The notes under the pieces are model-generated. The model saw only the letters and a program-made list of their open reading frames with translations. It was not told the origin of the DNA and did not search any database. From Domibacillus mangrovi (GTDB taxonomy: Bacteria; Bacillota; Bacilli; Bacillales; Domibacillaceae), in assembly GCF_001906925.1 (NCBI RefSeq), contig NZ_MRWQ01000007.1, positions 22,078-86,077 on the forward strand: a DNA stretch of 64,000 bases, given 5' to 3'. Made by a program: the position numbers and the translations under genes. Positions 8,090 to 16,324 of this stretch are shown here, piece by piece. Position 1 is the stretch's first letter. Each line of letters starts with the position of its first letter.

Positions 8090-8644
8090 TTACTTGCCTG
8101 ATCCTGGGCCGCCGCCTCGAAATACAGAGCCTCTTCCGTATGTACTAGATGAAAACGAACCGTAGTATCCACCGCCTGAGTAACAATCATCGTTACGTTG
8201 ACGGCACTTGTTCGACTGCTTCCTCTCCCAATTTGAACCGAAACGGCCATTTAAAAACGAGCCAAGCAGCATACCGGAAAAGAAACCGGGATTGTAATGC
8301 GTACGGACAAACTCATCTTCTGCTACTTCAACAAGTGTCGATCCTGGATTGTCTGGATCTTCTGTTAAAATAATAAACTCGTCATCATAGACGAGCACTT
8401 GCCTGCCATCTACTTCTTCACCGATTTGTTCTGGTTTCTGTACTTCGATCAACTCTGCTGCTGTATCCGAGACACTTTTATTGACCCGGTATACAAGTGC
8501 ACGGTCGTTTGAACTCGTGCTGTTTTGAACGGCGTCGATGAACGTATAATTTTCATCAATATAATCATCCGCCTCTGACAATCCGCATGCAGCAAGAAAT
8601 ACAACAAACGCGATCGTTCCGGTTAACCATCCTTTTTTCATCAT
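8090..8644 (-). CDS. DUF4247 family lipoprotein
   Basis: A 184-residue protein with a lipoprotein signal (FVVFLAAC, lipid-modified Cys at residue 20) and a C-terminus rich in Gly and Ser ending RGGGPGSGK. The central part YDDEFIILTEDPDNPGSTLV fits DUF4247. The protein should sit on the outer face of the membrane. GGAGTG lies eight bases before the first ATG; a second ATG follows directly. It is in the middle of the PspA operon and is preceded by a GC-rich hairpin at 8672-8692 that may reduce read-through. Function unknown. Confidence 0.75.
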   Translation of the reverse strand: MMKKGWLTGTIAFVVFLAACGLSEADDYIDENYTFIDAVQNSTSSNDRALVYRVNKSVSDTAAELIEVQKPEQIGEEVDGRQVLVYDDEFIILTEDPDNPGSTLVEVAEDEFVRTHYNPGFFSGMLLGSFLNGRFGSNWERKQSNKCRQRNDDCYSGGGYYGSFSSSTYGRGSVFRGGGPGSGK

Positions 8645-8700
8645 AACTGAAACACTCCAAATGAACAGAAACGGCCCCCAGCTGTACGGGCCGCAGTTCC

Positions 8701-9372
8701 TTATTCTTTTCCGAGCTTTTGTTTAAGTGCGGCCAGTTCATCATCAACGGCACTGTTTTTCTTCAAAGCAGCCAGTTCATCATCAAGGCTACGCGACCCC
8801 GCACGCAAATCTTCTGATGTTTCTGCTTCTGCTTCATACTGCATCACTTTCTCTTCCATCCGTTCAAAACCGCGGCGTGATTCATCACCGCCAACGGATG
8901 ACATTGCACGGTTCATTTTTGTTCTCGTTTTCGCAGATTCTGCACGCGCTTTTAACGAATCTTTTTTCAAGCGCATTTCCTCATACTCACGCTTCATTTC
9001 AGACAATTTGTTGCGCAGGTTCGCGACATCTGATGCTGCTTGTTCATGCGCGGCATACATGGAGTCTGCCTGCTGAGCGTGAATATTTTTATCCTCAAGC
9101 GCACGGCGTGCCAAACCTTCATTGCCTGCTTCAAGAGCGTCAATTGCTTGCTGCTGGCGCTTTTTCACCATACTGTTTGCATCATCATATTTCTTTTTCA
9201 ACATTTTTTCATTCGCCATTTGTTTCGCTACAGCTGTTTCCGCATCTCGAATATCTGCCGCCATTTCCCGCATAAATTGATCAAGCATTTTAATCGGATC
9301 TTCTGCTTTTTCAAGTGCCGCATTTAGCTCTGACCCTACATATGTCTGTACACGCTTAAAAAATTGAAACAT
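8701..9372 (-). CDS. pspA: PspA/IM30 family envelope-stress protein
   Basis: A 223-residue PspA homologue. The N-terminus MFQFFKRVQTYVGSELNAAL is the amphipathic membrane-binding helix, and EDPIKMLDQFMREMAADIRD is the family signature. The remainder is a long alternating-charge coiled coil ending ALKQKLGKE. PspA/IM30 proteins form ESCRT-III-like assemblies that stabilise leaky membranes. GGAGGAG is six bases before the ATG. It is the second gene of the operon, after the DUF4178 gene. The length matches the family (220-230). Confidence 0.93.
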   Translation of the reverse strand: MFQFFKRVQTYVGSELNAALEKAEDPIKMLDQFMREMAADIRDAETAVAKQMANEKMLKKKYDDANSMVKKRQQQAIDALEAGNEGLARRALEDKNIHAQQADSMYAAHEQAASDVANLRNKLSEMKREYEEMRLKKDSLKARAESAKTRTKMNRAMSSVGGDESRRGFERMEEKVMQYEAEAETSEDLRAGSRSLDDELAALKKNSAVDDELAALKQKLGKE

Positions 9373-9391
9373 TTTATCTCCTCCAATTCGT

Positions 9392-9901
9392 TTAGCTTCC
9401 TGCCAAGATCGTCACTTCATATTCTTCAATTTCATATCCGTAACTAACTTCCACATCGCCGCCCCACACTTCAACCGATAAATAATGTTCTCCGGAGTCG
9501 TCCGCATAGTCGTAATAGTCCACATTTTTCCCATGGACGTTCTCACTTCGGCCTTCACCTTTTACATATGCCTTTCCCTGCTCTTCTAAATAATACGCGC
9601 ACCCGTTATACGTCACTTTTCGCGCACCCGGTTCAAGCCCCGGCAGACGAATCGTTTCATACATCCCCACCTCAATCTCATCATCAAGCTCAACGCTGAG
9701 CCAAAGCGCTTTTCCGTTTGCCGCCAACTGGTACGCATCCCACGTATAACCGCTGTCATTGTAATGAATCTTGCTGGTCACTTCATAATCAACAAGATCA
9801 TATGTGACAAAATCGCCTACACGTATATTTAAAAGTGTACGATCTTTCGTTTCGGGAATTTTTTCATCTGCTCCTTTGAACAGACGCTTTAAAAAACTCA
9901 T
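9392..9901 (-). CDS. DUF4178 domain protein
   Basis: A 169-residue soluble, acidic, beta-rich protein. The start LLNIRVGDFVTYDLVDYEVT and later YYLEEQGKAYVKGEG fit DUF4178, a family repeatedly found next to PspA and DUF350. It is the first gene of the operon, with AGGTGAG before the ATG and a sigma-W-type promoter 24 bp upstream. Its Gly/Tyr/Asp-rich C-terminus (VEVSYGYEIEEYEVTILAG) contains no catalytic pattern I can identify. A structural or sensing role in the stress complex is inferred from context only. Confidence 0.8.
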   Translation of the reverse strand: MSFLKRLFKGADEKIPETKDRTLLNIRVGDFVTYDLVDYEVTSKIHYNDSGYTWDAYQLAANGKALWLSVELDDEIEVGMYETIRLPGLEPGARKVTYNGCAYYLEEQGKAYVKGEGRSENVHGKNVDYYDYADDSGEHYLSVEVWGGDVEVSYGYEIEEYEVTILAGS

Positions 9902-9924
9902 TTGTTTCTCACCTCACATATGCA

Positions 9925-9950
9925 TACGCACAAATTATCCCATAGTTTCA
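9925..9950 (-). promoter_or_regulatory. Sigma-W-type ECF promoter of the PspA operon
   Basis: On the minus strand TGAAAC (9945-9950) is followed after exactly 16 bases by CGTA (9925-9928). This is the B. subtilis sigma-W consensus and spacing as I know it. It would give a leader of about 15 bases before ATG 9901, with AGGTGAG inside it. Confidence 0.75.
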
Positions 9951-10044
9951 TTTTTTTGAGTATATTAAACAATACTGCATTAAAAAGACGAAAACAGTGG
10001 AATTGTACCCATTGTCATTTACAAAACCGAGCAGACCATCTGTT

Positions 10045-10923
10045 TTAAGGCGTAAAAATATTCAAATGACCTTGAAGCACATGTAAATTAAACGGAACAG
10101 TATCCGCCATATCACCGTCCACATTCGCTTTCAACTTCAGTGATGAATTGATTTTTAATTTTTTTGATGTGAAGTATATGACATCTGGATCTTTTTGGAA
10201 GTCTCCTTTTAATAAATTTGCTCCAATCCGAAGCAATTTGGGCAGTGCCACATCTTTCACGATAAAGCAGTGAAACTTTCCATCGGCTACTTTTGCATCA
10301 GGTGCGAGCTTTTCAAAACCAGCGACCGAATTCGTTAATGCTGCTAAAAAAAGAAGCGATTCTTCTTCATATGTGCCGCTATCTGCTTCCACTGTAACCG
10401 TAAATGGTGTTTTGTCCTTTAATGTTTTTAACCCTTCGATAATATACGCAAGCGATCCCATTGATGTTTTTTGTTCAGATGTGACTTCACCGGTCGCTTC
10501 AGCAATGCCTCCTAGTGCTAAAATATTCAAAAAACAACGGCCATTGATTTTACCGATATCCGCCAATTTCGTTTTGTTGCCCAGCACGTCAATCGCTTCG
10601 ACCGGATCGATTGGCACATTGAGGGCACGTGCAAAATCGTTCACTGTTCCAAGAGGGATCACACCCACCTTAGGACGATGTGGGTGTTCGGCAAGGCCAT
10701 TGACTGTTTCATTCATCGTCCCATCACCGCCCATTGCAACAACGGCATCATACTTTGAATCACACGCGTCTTTTGCGAAGCATGTCGCGTCTCCTTTCCC
10801 TTCTGTCAAACGTATATCAACGTTATATCCCAATTTTTCAATCCGTTCCTTTATTTGATCAATGTGTTCCTTTGCTTGTTCCTTTCCTGATGATGGATTC
10901 ACAATAATCATCGCTTTTTTCAC
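10045..10923 (-). CDS. Diacylglycerol/lipid kinase, YegS/BmrU/DagK family
   Basis: A 292-residue lipid kinase with the nucleotide-binding signature VAMGGDGTMNETVNGL, the GVIPLGTVNDFARALN motif and a C-terminal DGDMADTVPF that closes the active site. These enzymes phosphorylate diacylglycerol or related lipids at the membrane. The GTG start at 10923 is preceded by GGGGGTC and overlaps the stop of a possible 35-codon upstream frame (GTGA), which suggests coupling. An ATG four codons in is an alternative. Bacillus paralogues are DagK and YtlR; I cannot say which is closer. The region 9951-10044 is short and unremarkable. Confidence 0.88.
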   Translation of the reverse strand: MKKAMIIVNPSSGKEQAKEHIDQIKERIEKLGYNVDIRLTEGKGDATCFAKDACDSKYDAVVAMGGDGTMNETVNGLAEHPHRPKVGVIPLGTVNDFARALNVPIDPVEAIDVLGNKTKLADIGKINGRCFLNILALGGIAEATGEVTSEQKTSMGSLAYIIEGLKTLKDKTPFTVTVEADSGTYEEESLLFLAALTNSVAGFEKLAPDAKVADGKFHCFIVKDVALPKLLRIGANLLKGDFQKDPDVIYFTSKKLKINSSLKLKANVDGDMADTVPFNLHVLQGHLNIFTP

Positions 10924-11027
10924 TGCGGGACCCCCTGTTTTTTCGATTTACGATTACGGGAAAAGTGACCGGTGCCTAGTTCAGCGTTTAATCGTTGTTC
11001 CATTTGTTCGAAATTTTCTTTCGTCAC
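10920..11027 (-). CDS. Possible short upstream frame coupled to the lipid kinase, 35 aa
   Basis: A GTG-initiated frame reads MTKENFEQMEQRLNAELG then a basic tail RNRKSKKQGVPQ and stops within the kinase start (GTGA overlap). Its upstream site GAAAGATGA is weak. The composition is protein-like and hydrophilic, and the overlap is typical of coupled genes. There is no recognised family, and it could be a relic. Low certainty. Confidence 0.3.
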   Translation of the reverse strand: MTKENFEQMEQRLNAELGTGHFSRNRKSKKQGVPQ

Positions 11028-11135
11028 AAGTGAATCATCTTTCGATCAGTTGACATTATAAATGAAAGAATATCGGTTGATTTCGGCAACTCGGCATAGA
11101 TGGCTTTTATGTTATATTGCTTTATGTAAGACCAC

Positions 11136-11306
11136 TTTATCCCGTAGTAACGGGCAGTAAGACCCCCCGTTTCAAGACTTCGAAAAGAAAAGAAGGATAA
11201 GTGGGGATAGCGGGAAACGCAGACTAAGATCGTCACGTCCTGTGACAACGTCTGCATCATTCACATCCTGTGAACCTAACCCCCACTGAATGAAGTTTCA
11301 CTTTAT
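11136..11306 (+). repeat. bcr1-like dispersed element, copy B (171 bp)
   Basis: Bounded by TTTAT at 11136-11140 and 11302-11306. It has the common 5' block and the CGCAGACTAAGATCGTCACG / GTCTGCAT hairpin module, but lacks the ACTGCCCGT module. It lies 153 bp upstream of the MerR-like gene. Region 11028-11135 shows nothing else. Confidence 0.78.
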
Positions 11307-11458
11307 TAAATTCATGCTTTTTCACCTAAGCATGGTATACCCAAAAATTGACGAAAAGAACATCGTCATGTGTGCTTTTTCGCTAAAATTAGTGAAAGGA
11401 ATATACAAGCGGACGAAGAAAGAGTTTAAAGATAACATTAGGAAACGGAGGGCTAACA

Positions 11459-11881
11459 TTGGCTGGAAGGTACAGTGCAAAAGAAGTTGCAGCAGCGCTT
11501 GAGATCAGCCTGTCGACGCTTAGCAAATATGTGATGGCTCTTGAAGCGGCAGGGTTTCGATTTGAAACAGGCAAATGCAATGCACGGCTATTTGATGAAA
11601 AAGAGCTGGCAACGCTCCGACGCATGATCGAAACCGCTTCTTCCGAAAAATTGCCCCCAGGTCAAGCAGCAAATCTTATTGGACAAAACGCATTTTTTTC
11701 AGTTATTGACAACCGCCTTTGTGCACTTGAAGAACAGCAAGCACATATACTAGCGATGCACACAGAACTGGCTGAAAAAATAGCTCGGCTTCCGACCCAG
11801 CGTGTTCCCGATTATACACCGCCTCCTTTTTTATCTTTTCCGCGTCAAAAAGGAGGATTTTTACGCTTTTTGTCGAAATAG
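11459..11881 (+). CDS. MerR-type HTH protein with C-terminal helical tail
   Basis: A 140-residue DNA-binding protein. Residues 4-60 form a MerR-like winged helix (RYSAKEVAAALEISLSTLSK then a wing with GFRFETGKCNARLF), followed by a helical linker (EEQQAHILAMHTELAEKIA) and a short basic end. It resembles DUF3967/RacA-like proteins found in Bacillus chromosomes and plasmids, which act in DNA anchoring or regulation. It has a TTG start with CGGAGGG seven bases upstream. The HAD gene follows after 35 bp and may be co-transcribed. No inducer domain is present, so it is probably not a classical MerR sensor. Confidence 0.65.
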   Translation: MAGRYSAKEVAAALEISLSTLSKYVMALEAAGFRFETGKCNARLFDEKELATLRRMIETASSEKLPPGQAANLIGQNAFFSVIDNRLCALEEQQAHILAMHTELAEKIARLPTQRVPDYTPPPFLSFPRQKGGFLRFLSK

Positions 11882-11916
11882 CACCTAGACTACGCATATA
11901 TGAAGGAGACAACATT

Positions 11917-12696
11917 TTGAAAAAAGTACTATTCTTTGACCTCGATGACACACTTCTCAACGATAAAAAAAGCATTCAAACGGCATTTGACGTAACGTGC
12001 GGTGAGATTGCCGAAAAATATGAAAAAGATGCTGGAGAGATTGAACAGCATGTCCGTACTGCTGCTCATGCACAATATGAAACGTATTCTTTTTATCCAG
12101 TGACGGTTTCTATTGGCATTAACCCATTTGAAGGACTATGGGGTGATTTTGGTGACGTTCATTATAGTCCTTTCCGTGATATGGGTGAAAACATTGCGGA
12201 TTATCAGCTAAAAACGTGGAAAAATGGTCTATCTGCAGCAGGTATCCCTTCTTTTGAAGCCGAATGGGCACGTGAGCGTTTCCGTTCCGTTCGCCGCGAA
12301 TCACCATTTGTCTATGAAGAAACGTTCACGGTACTTAATGAACTCCGTGAAAAAGGGTACCGTCTTCTTTTATTAACAAATGGAGCGCCTTCCCTTCAGT
12401 TAGAAAAATTAACGATGACTCCGGAGCTTGTCCCTTATTTTGATTATATTTTAATTTCGGGCCATTTCGGGTTGGGCAAGCCGGAAAAAGCAATTTTTGA
12501 TCATGCGCTGAAACTAATGAATGTCGAAGCGGAAGACGCCCTTATGGTTGGCGATAATCAAGGCACGGACATTCTTGGTGCAACACGCGCCGGCATAGAG
12601 TCTGTCTGGATTAATCACGGTGAAGGCAAAATCATTGATGGAGCGAACCCCCACCATACGATCAGCCGCTTAAAAGAAATTTTGACGATCGTATAA
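11917..12696 (+). CDS. HAD-superfamily hydrolase (YjjG/phosphatase type)
   Basis: A 259-residue HAD phosphatase. Motif I is FFDLDDTLLND, motif II is LLLLTNGAPS, motif III is the lysine in LGKPEKAIF, and motif IV is MVGDNQGTDILGATRAGI. The cap of about 130 residues between motifs I and II resembles YjjG/L-2-haloacid dehalogenase types. It probably dephosphorylates a small phosphometabolite or non-canonical nucleotide; the substrate is not deducible. TTG start with AAGGAG eight bases before it. The gene before it ends 35 bp upstream. Confidence 0.82.
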   Translation: MKKVLFFDLDDTLLNDKKSIQTAFDVTCGEIAEKYEKDAGEIEQHVRTAAHAQYETYSFYPVTVSIGINPFEGLWGDFGDVHYSPFRDMGENIADYQLKTWKNGLSAAGIPSFEAEWARERFRSVRRESPFVYEETFTVLNELREKGYRLLLLTNGAPSLQLEKLTMTPELVPYFDYILISGHFGLGKPEKAIFDHALKLMNVEAEDALMVGDNQGTDILGATRAGIESVWINHGEGKIIDGANPHHTISRLKEILTIV

Positions 12697-12778
12697 AAAA
12701 AGTTTATTCTTCTCTGTAAATGGGTATCTGAATTAAAAAAAGAGAGAGACCTGTTTAACAGGCAGAGGAGAGAAATAG

Positions 12779-13204
12779 ATGAATAAGCATTTTGAACCGT
12801 CCAAATTGGACATTAAAATTTTTGATCAGAAAGATAGCCGCCCGTTTTTAGAGAATGTGATGATGGATAAAGAAGTATATGAACTTCGCGACGACACGAT
12901 GAGAACCCCGCTTGAAAAAGCAGAAGTCTTTGAACAGCTGCTCCAAACGGAAAATGCTTGTGAGCTGTGGATCGTCCCGGTAACAGAATCAACGTCTTCA
13001 TTTACACAGACACTGTCAGAAGAAAAGACATCAGCTCTTTTCAATATGCTGTCATCAATCCGTGAAAAGGTTCAGCGCGACCGTACTTTTTTAGTCGTTG
13101 GCCCCGACTGCTCTAAAAATATAACCGGTAAAGTTGAACAACTGGGTTATACCGTTGTTCCATGTAAACAATCTGAACTTGAATCTCTGACAGTCAAATA
13201 TTAA
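12779..13204 (+). CDS. Hypothetical protein, 141 aa
   Basis: A soluble 141-residue protein with a strong GAGGAGA site and ATG start, ending before a bidirectional terminator. The C-terminal half (SIREKVQRDRTFLVVGPD, then LGYTVVPCKQSELESL) has alternating strands and helices as in a small alpha/beta fold, and the N-terminal half is acidic. I do not recognise the family and see no catalytic signature. It is a single-gene unit convergent with the PH-domain gene. Confidence 0.6.
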   Translation: MNKHFEPSKLDIKIFDQKDSRPFLENVMMDKEVYELRDDTMRTPLEKAEVFEQLLQTENACELWIVPVTESTSSFTQTLSEEKTSALFNMLSSIREKVQRDRTFLVVGPDCSKNITGKVEQLGYTVVPCKQSELESLTVKY

Positions 13205-13243
13205 AAAGCGATGAACTCTCTGTTGAGCGTTCATCGCTTTTTT
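13203..13243. terminator. Bidirectional terminator
   Basis: Stem AAAAAGCGATGAAC / GTTCATCGCTTTTT. It serves the gene ending at 13204 and the leftward gene ending at 13261. Confidence 0.88.
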
Positions 13244-13260
13244 TGTGAATGCATTCCTAT

Positions 13261-13875
13261 TTAGTTATTAATATACTTTTCAAACACTTTCCCAAAGTCT
13301 TTCACACGGTATCTTGAACTTGATTGCACTAACCAGTTAAATGCATAATTATTTATTTTTTCAAATTCGCCCGCTAGATCAATTTGCGTCTTCGTAATAT
13401 GTTGTACGCTATTTGCTGACATATTAAGACTTTGCTGAGAATAGCCTAGATACATCTCATTTTCATGCTGCATTTCAGCAATTTTCAATAATGCCTTATA
13501 CAAATCTTTTAATTCTTCCAGATGCTTTTTGTGCACGTCGATTGAATACGTTTCATTGCCGAGTGTAAATTTAATTTCCACATCAAGGTCAACCGTACCC
13601 GCTGTCTCAAGCATGACATTTGAGATGCGATTCGTGACATAGTTGAACCGGCGTAGCATTCTCTTTTTGCTAACAGCATTCGCACCATCAACGTGAACGA
13701 GACCGAGATTCGTGAAGCAATACTCATCTGCTTTTGATTTAATGAGAAAATAAATCTTCTCATTATCTTCATGCATGATGTAGTCATCTGCATCTACCTT
13801 ATCGTAATCCGCTGGTTTAATCACCGCTCCCACATCGCTCAATCCGAGCATGTCCGCTGCTACTTTTCCAAACAT
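13261..13875 (-). CDS. PH-domain (YvbH-like) protein
   Basis: A 204-residue protein matching the Bacillus YvbH type in length and layout. An N-terminal bacterial PH-like beta domain (residues 10-125: DDYIMHEDNEKIYFLIKSKA, TNLGLVHVDG, DLDVEIKFTLGN) is followed by a helical C-terminal region with aromatic residues (NNYAFNWLVQSSSRYRVKDF) thought to mediate oligomerisation. There is no membrane segment. AAGGAGATGG lies before the ATG at 13875. Function is unknown. Confidence 0.72.
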   Translation of the reverse strand: MFGKVAADMLGLSDVGAVIKPADYDKVDADDYIMHEDNEKIYFLIKSKADEYCFTNLGLVHVDGANAVSKKRMLRRFNYVTNRISNVMLETAGTVDLDVEIKFTLGNETYSIDVHKKHLEELKDLYKALLKIAEMQHENEMYLGYSQQSLNMSANSVQHITKTQIDLAGEFEKINNYAFNWLVQSSSRYRVKDFGKVFEKYINN

Positions 13876-13977
13876 AAAGCCCCATCTCCTTTTTTATACT
13901 GTATGTGAATGAATACGCTTTAAACATTTAAACGTTTCATTATTTGTATTAATGGACCCAATCTGGAATATTCCTCT

Positions 13978-14880
13978 TTAATGAATATTTCTTTTCTTAA
14001 ATCTTCCCCCGCGCACTTCTGCAATATCCCCTACCGCGAGAAATGCACTATCGTCCATATCTTCTACGATCGATTTTAGTTTCGCTTCTTCAAGGCGGTT
14101 GATCACACAAAAAATAACTTTTTTATGATCACCCGTGTATGCGCCTTCACCGTTCAAATAGGTCACACCACGTCCAAGACGGGCAATAATTGCTTCTCCA
14201 ATTTCCTGGTATTGATCGCTAATGATCCATACTGATTTCGATTCATCAAGGCCTTGAATGACAACATCAATTGTTTTAAATGCGATAAAATAGGCTAGAA
14301 CAGAATACATCGCCCGGTCCCATCCGAATACGAATCCACCCCAGGTAAAAATAAAAATGTTAAAAAACATGACAATTTCCCCTACGGAAAAAGGCAGTTT
14401 TTTATTAATTAAAATGGCCAGAATCTCTGTCCCATCAAGCGATCCTCCATAACGAATAACAATGCCGACACCCGCTCCAAGTGCCAGACCGCCAAATACT
14501 GCTGCCAATAAAATATCCTCTGTAAAGGCCGGGATAGGATGGAAAAAAGTGGAGGCAATCGATAAAATCGCGATACCGAAAACTGTCGATAGCGCAAATG
14601 TCTTTCCGATTTGCTTATAGCCGAGGTAAAAGAAAGGAATATTTAATAGGAATAAATACAGACCAAGCTTCACGCCTGTCAATTTCGATAAAATAATAGA
14701 GATCCCTACAATCCCACCATCCATAATCGAATTTGGAACAAGAAAAATTTCAATTCCAACTGCCATCATAACTGCACCGATAAAAATAAATAGGATTCGC
14801 TTAATCAACCTTCTGAACGTCAATCTTCGATGCTTTTTTTGAAGCAAACTTTCCTGTTCCGTCATTGGTTCATTATCCAT
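13978..14880 (-). CDS. YitT family membrane protein (DUF161/DUF2179)
   Basis: A 300-residue protein with about five transmembrane helices (motifs GIVGISIILSKLTG and RYGGSLDGTEILAI) and a cytosolic C-terminal DUF2179 domain (GRGVTYLNGEGAYTG, then CVINRLEEAKLK). Bacillus has several paralogues of unknown transport role. The start at 14880 has GGAG nine bases upstream; an in-frame ATG five codons later is possible. It is a single-gene unit. Confidence 0.88.
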   Translation of the reverse strand: MDNEPMTEQESLLQKKHRRLTFRRLIKRILFIFIGAVMMAVGIEIFLVPNSIMDGGIVGISIILSKLTGVKLGLYLFLLNIPFFYLGYKQIGKTFALSTVFGIAILSIASTFFHPIPAFTEDILLAAVFGGLALGAGVGIVIRYGGSLDGTEILAILINKKLPFSVGEIVMFFNIFIFTWGGFVFGWDRAMYSVLAYFIAFKTIDVVIQGLDESKSVWIISDQYQEIGEAIIARLGRGVTYLNGEGAYTGDHKKVIFCVINRLEEAKLKSIVEDMDDSAFLAVGDIAEVRGGRFKKRNIH

Positions 14881-14992
14881 GCACCCACGCTCCTACACTC
14901 TGTTTCTTTTATTATAACTATTTTTTACATAAAACAAAAGCGACTCAATTGAAAGCGTTCTTAATTTTCCAGGCAAATATTCTTCTTTCCAT

Positions 14993-15031
14993 AAAAAACC
15001 CTTCCGAAAAGAAGATTCTTTTGAAAGGGTT
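14993..15031 (-). terminator. Terminator of ppaC
   Basis: On the minus strand AACCCTTTCAAAAGAA pairs with TTCTTTTCGGAAGGGTT and is followed by TTTTTATGG. Confidence 0.82.
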
Positions 15032-15042
15032 AGATAAAGAGC

Positions 15043-15975
15043 TTATTTCACCTGCAAAATTTCAGTTAAAACCGGAACGATTTGTTTTTTACGTGATACA
15101 ACACCCTTTAGAAGGGCCGTATTGTTATCGAGCTTCACACTGTATGCTTCTTCAACAGCAGATGCTTCCGTCCCGATGGCAATCGCAACCGAATCGCTGT
15201 TTAAAATGTCCGTAATGACGACAAGGAATAAATCCAATGTTTTTTCATTAATCGCATTTGTCACCGCTTCTTCCAGATCTGCTTTAAGGGCCAGCACGTC
15301 CGCTGGATCAATCGCATTAATCTGAGCAATCTCAACCTTTTTGCTGCCCATTGGAAATACTTTTGCATCAATTGAAATAAGCTCTGCAGCTGTTTTGCCG
15401 CTTAAATCAGCGCCTGCTTTCAACATATCAAGACCATATTCGTCTACGTTTACACCAGCAATTGTAGCTAATTCTTTCGCTGCTTTTACATCTTCTTCTG
15501 TGCAAGTCGGTGATTTAAATAAAAGAGAATCGGAAATGATCGCAGATAGCATTAAGCCAGCGATATTTTTTTCAATTTCCACACCATTTTCTTTGTACAG
15601 TTTATTTAAAATCGTTGTTGTACAGCCAACCGGCTCAGCGCGATAATACAACGGATCAGCCGTTTCAAAGTTTGCGATACGGTGATGGTCGATGACTTCT
15701 AGCACTCGCACGTCGTCAATATCGTCAACACTTTGCTGGCGTTCGTTATGATCGACAAGAATAACCGTTTCGACTTCCGTTGCTGCTTTTTCGATTAAAC
15801 GTGGTGCTGCTGTATTGAACTGTTTCAATGCATATTCTGTTTCACCGTTTAGATCGCCAAGACGGACTGCTTCTACGTCAAAGCCTAGCTTTGTTTTCAA
15901 GTCTGCATAAACAAGTGCAGAGCAAATTGTGTCAGTATCCGGATTTTTATGGCCGAAAATAAATGTTTTTCCCAT
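15043..15975 (-). CDS. ppaC: Manganese-dependent inorganic pyrophosphatase
   Basis: A family II pyrophosphatase of 310 residues that hydrolyses PPi to phosphate in the cytosol. The DHH-domain ligands are visible: [10 protein letters not shown] (H9, D13, D15), ILVDHNE and [10 protein letters not shown], with the DHHA2 domain ending in the substrate-binding [10 protein letters not shown] (the family SRKKQ motif). The length is exactly that of Bacillus PpaC (about 309). GAGGGGA lies before the ATG. A dispersed repeat begins about 34 bp upstream. Confidence 0.95.
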   Translation of the reverse strand: MGKTFIFGHKNPDTDTICSALVYADLKTKLGFDVEAVRLGDLNGETEYALKQFNTAAPRLIEKAATEVETVILVDHNERQQSVDDIDDVRVLEVIDHHRIANFETADPLYYRAEPVGCTTTILNKLYKENGVEIEKNIAGLMLSAIISDSLLFKSPTCTEEDVKAAKELATIAGVNVDEYGLDMLKAGADLSGKTAAELISIDAKVFPMGSKKVEIAQINAIDPADVLALKADLEEAVTNAINEKTLDLFLVVITDILNSDSVAIAIGTEASAVEEAYSVKLDNNTALLKGVVSRKKQIVPVLTEILQVK

Positions 15976-16008
15976 GTGTTTCCCCTCACTTTATGTATAA
16001 TGTTCCGT

Positions 16009-16167
16009 TTTATCGCAGGTTAACGGGCAGTAAGACCCCCACTTCAAGACATGGAGAAATCCAAAAAGGATAAGTAGGAGATAAACTGCCCGTAAAAGCC
16101 CGATTCGTTCATCTAACCATCAGCGGAGGACGAAAGGAAACCTCCGCTGATAGAAGATTCACTTTAT
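16009..16167 (+). repeat. bcr1-like dispersed element, copy C (159 bp)
   Basis: Bounded by TTTAT at 16009-16013 and 16163-16167. It has the shared AACGGGCAGTAAGACCCCC, whose ACGGGCAGT pairs with ACTGCCCGT downstream, and a 3' perfect hairpin ATCAGCGGAGG / CCTCCGCTGAT. It lacks the CGCAGAC module of copies B and D. Its length is close to the bcr1 type (about 155 bp as I recall). It lies between the divergent ppaC and MFS genes. Confidence 0.8.
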
Positions 16168-16324
16168 TTTAACGCAAAACAGAAAAAGTTGCCTTACTTA
16201 ATTTTAGTATAACTGAAAATCAATTAAATTCACATAAGATTAATTGGTTTAAACATTAAGTTATTGTAAAACAGCAGGATACATTCATTATAGTGCGAAT
16301 TAGTATATAAAACGGAGGTGTTTT

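Noticed and set aside
9040..9327. Plus-strand open frame opposite pspA
   Set aside because: No ribosome-binding site; the reverse of a real coiled-coil gene gives long open shadows.
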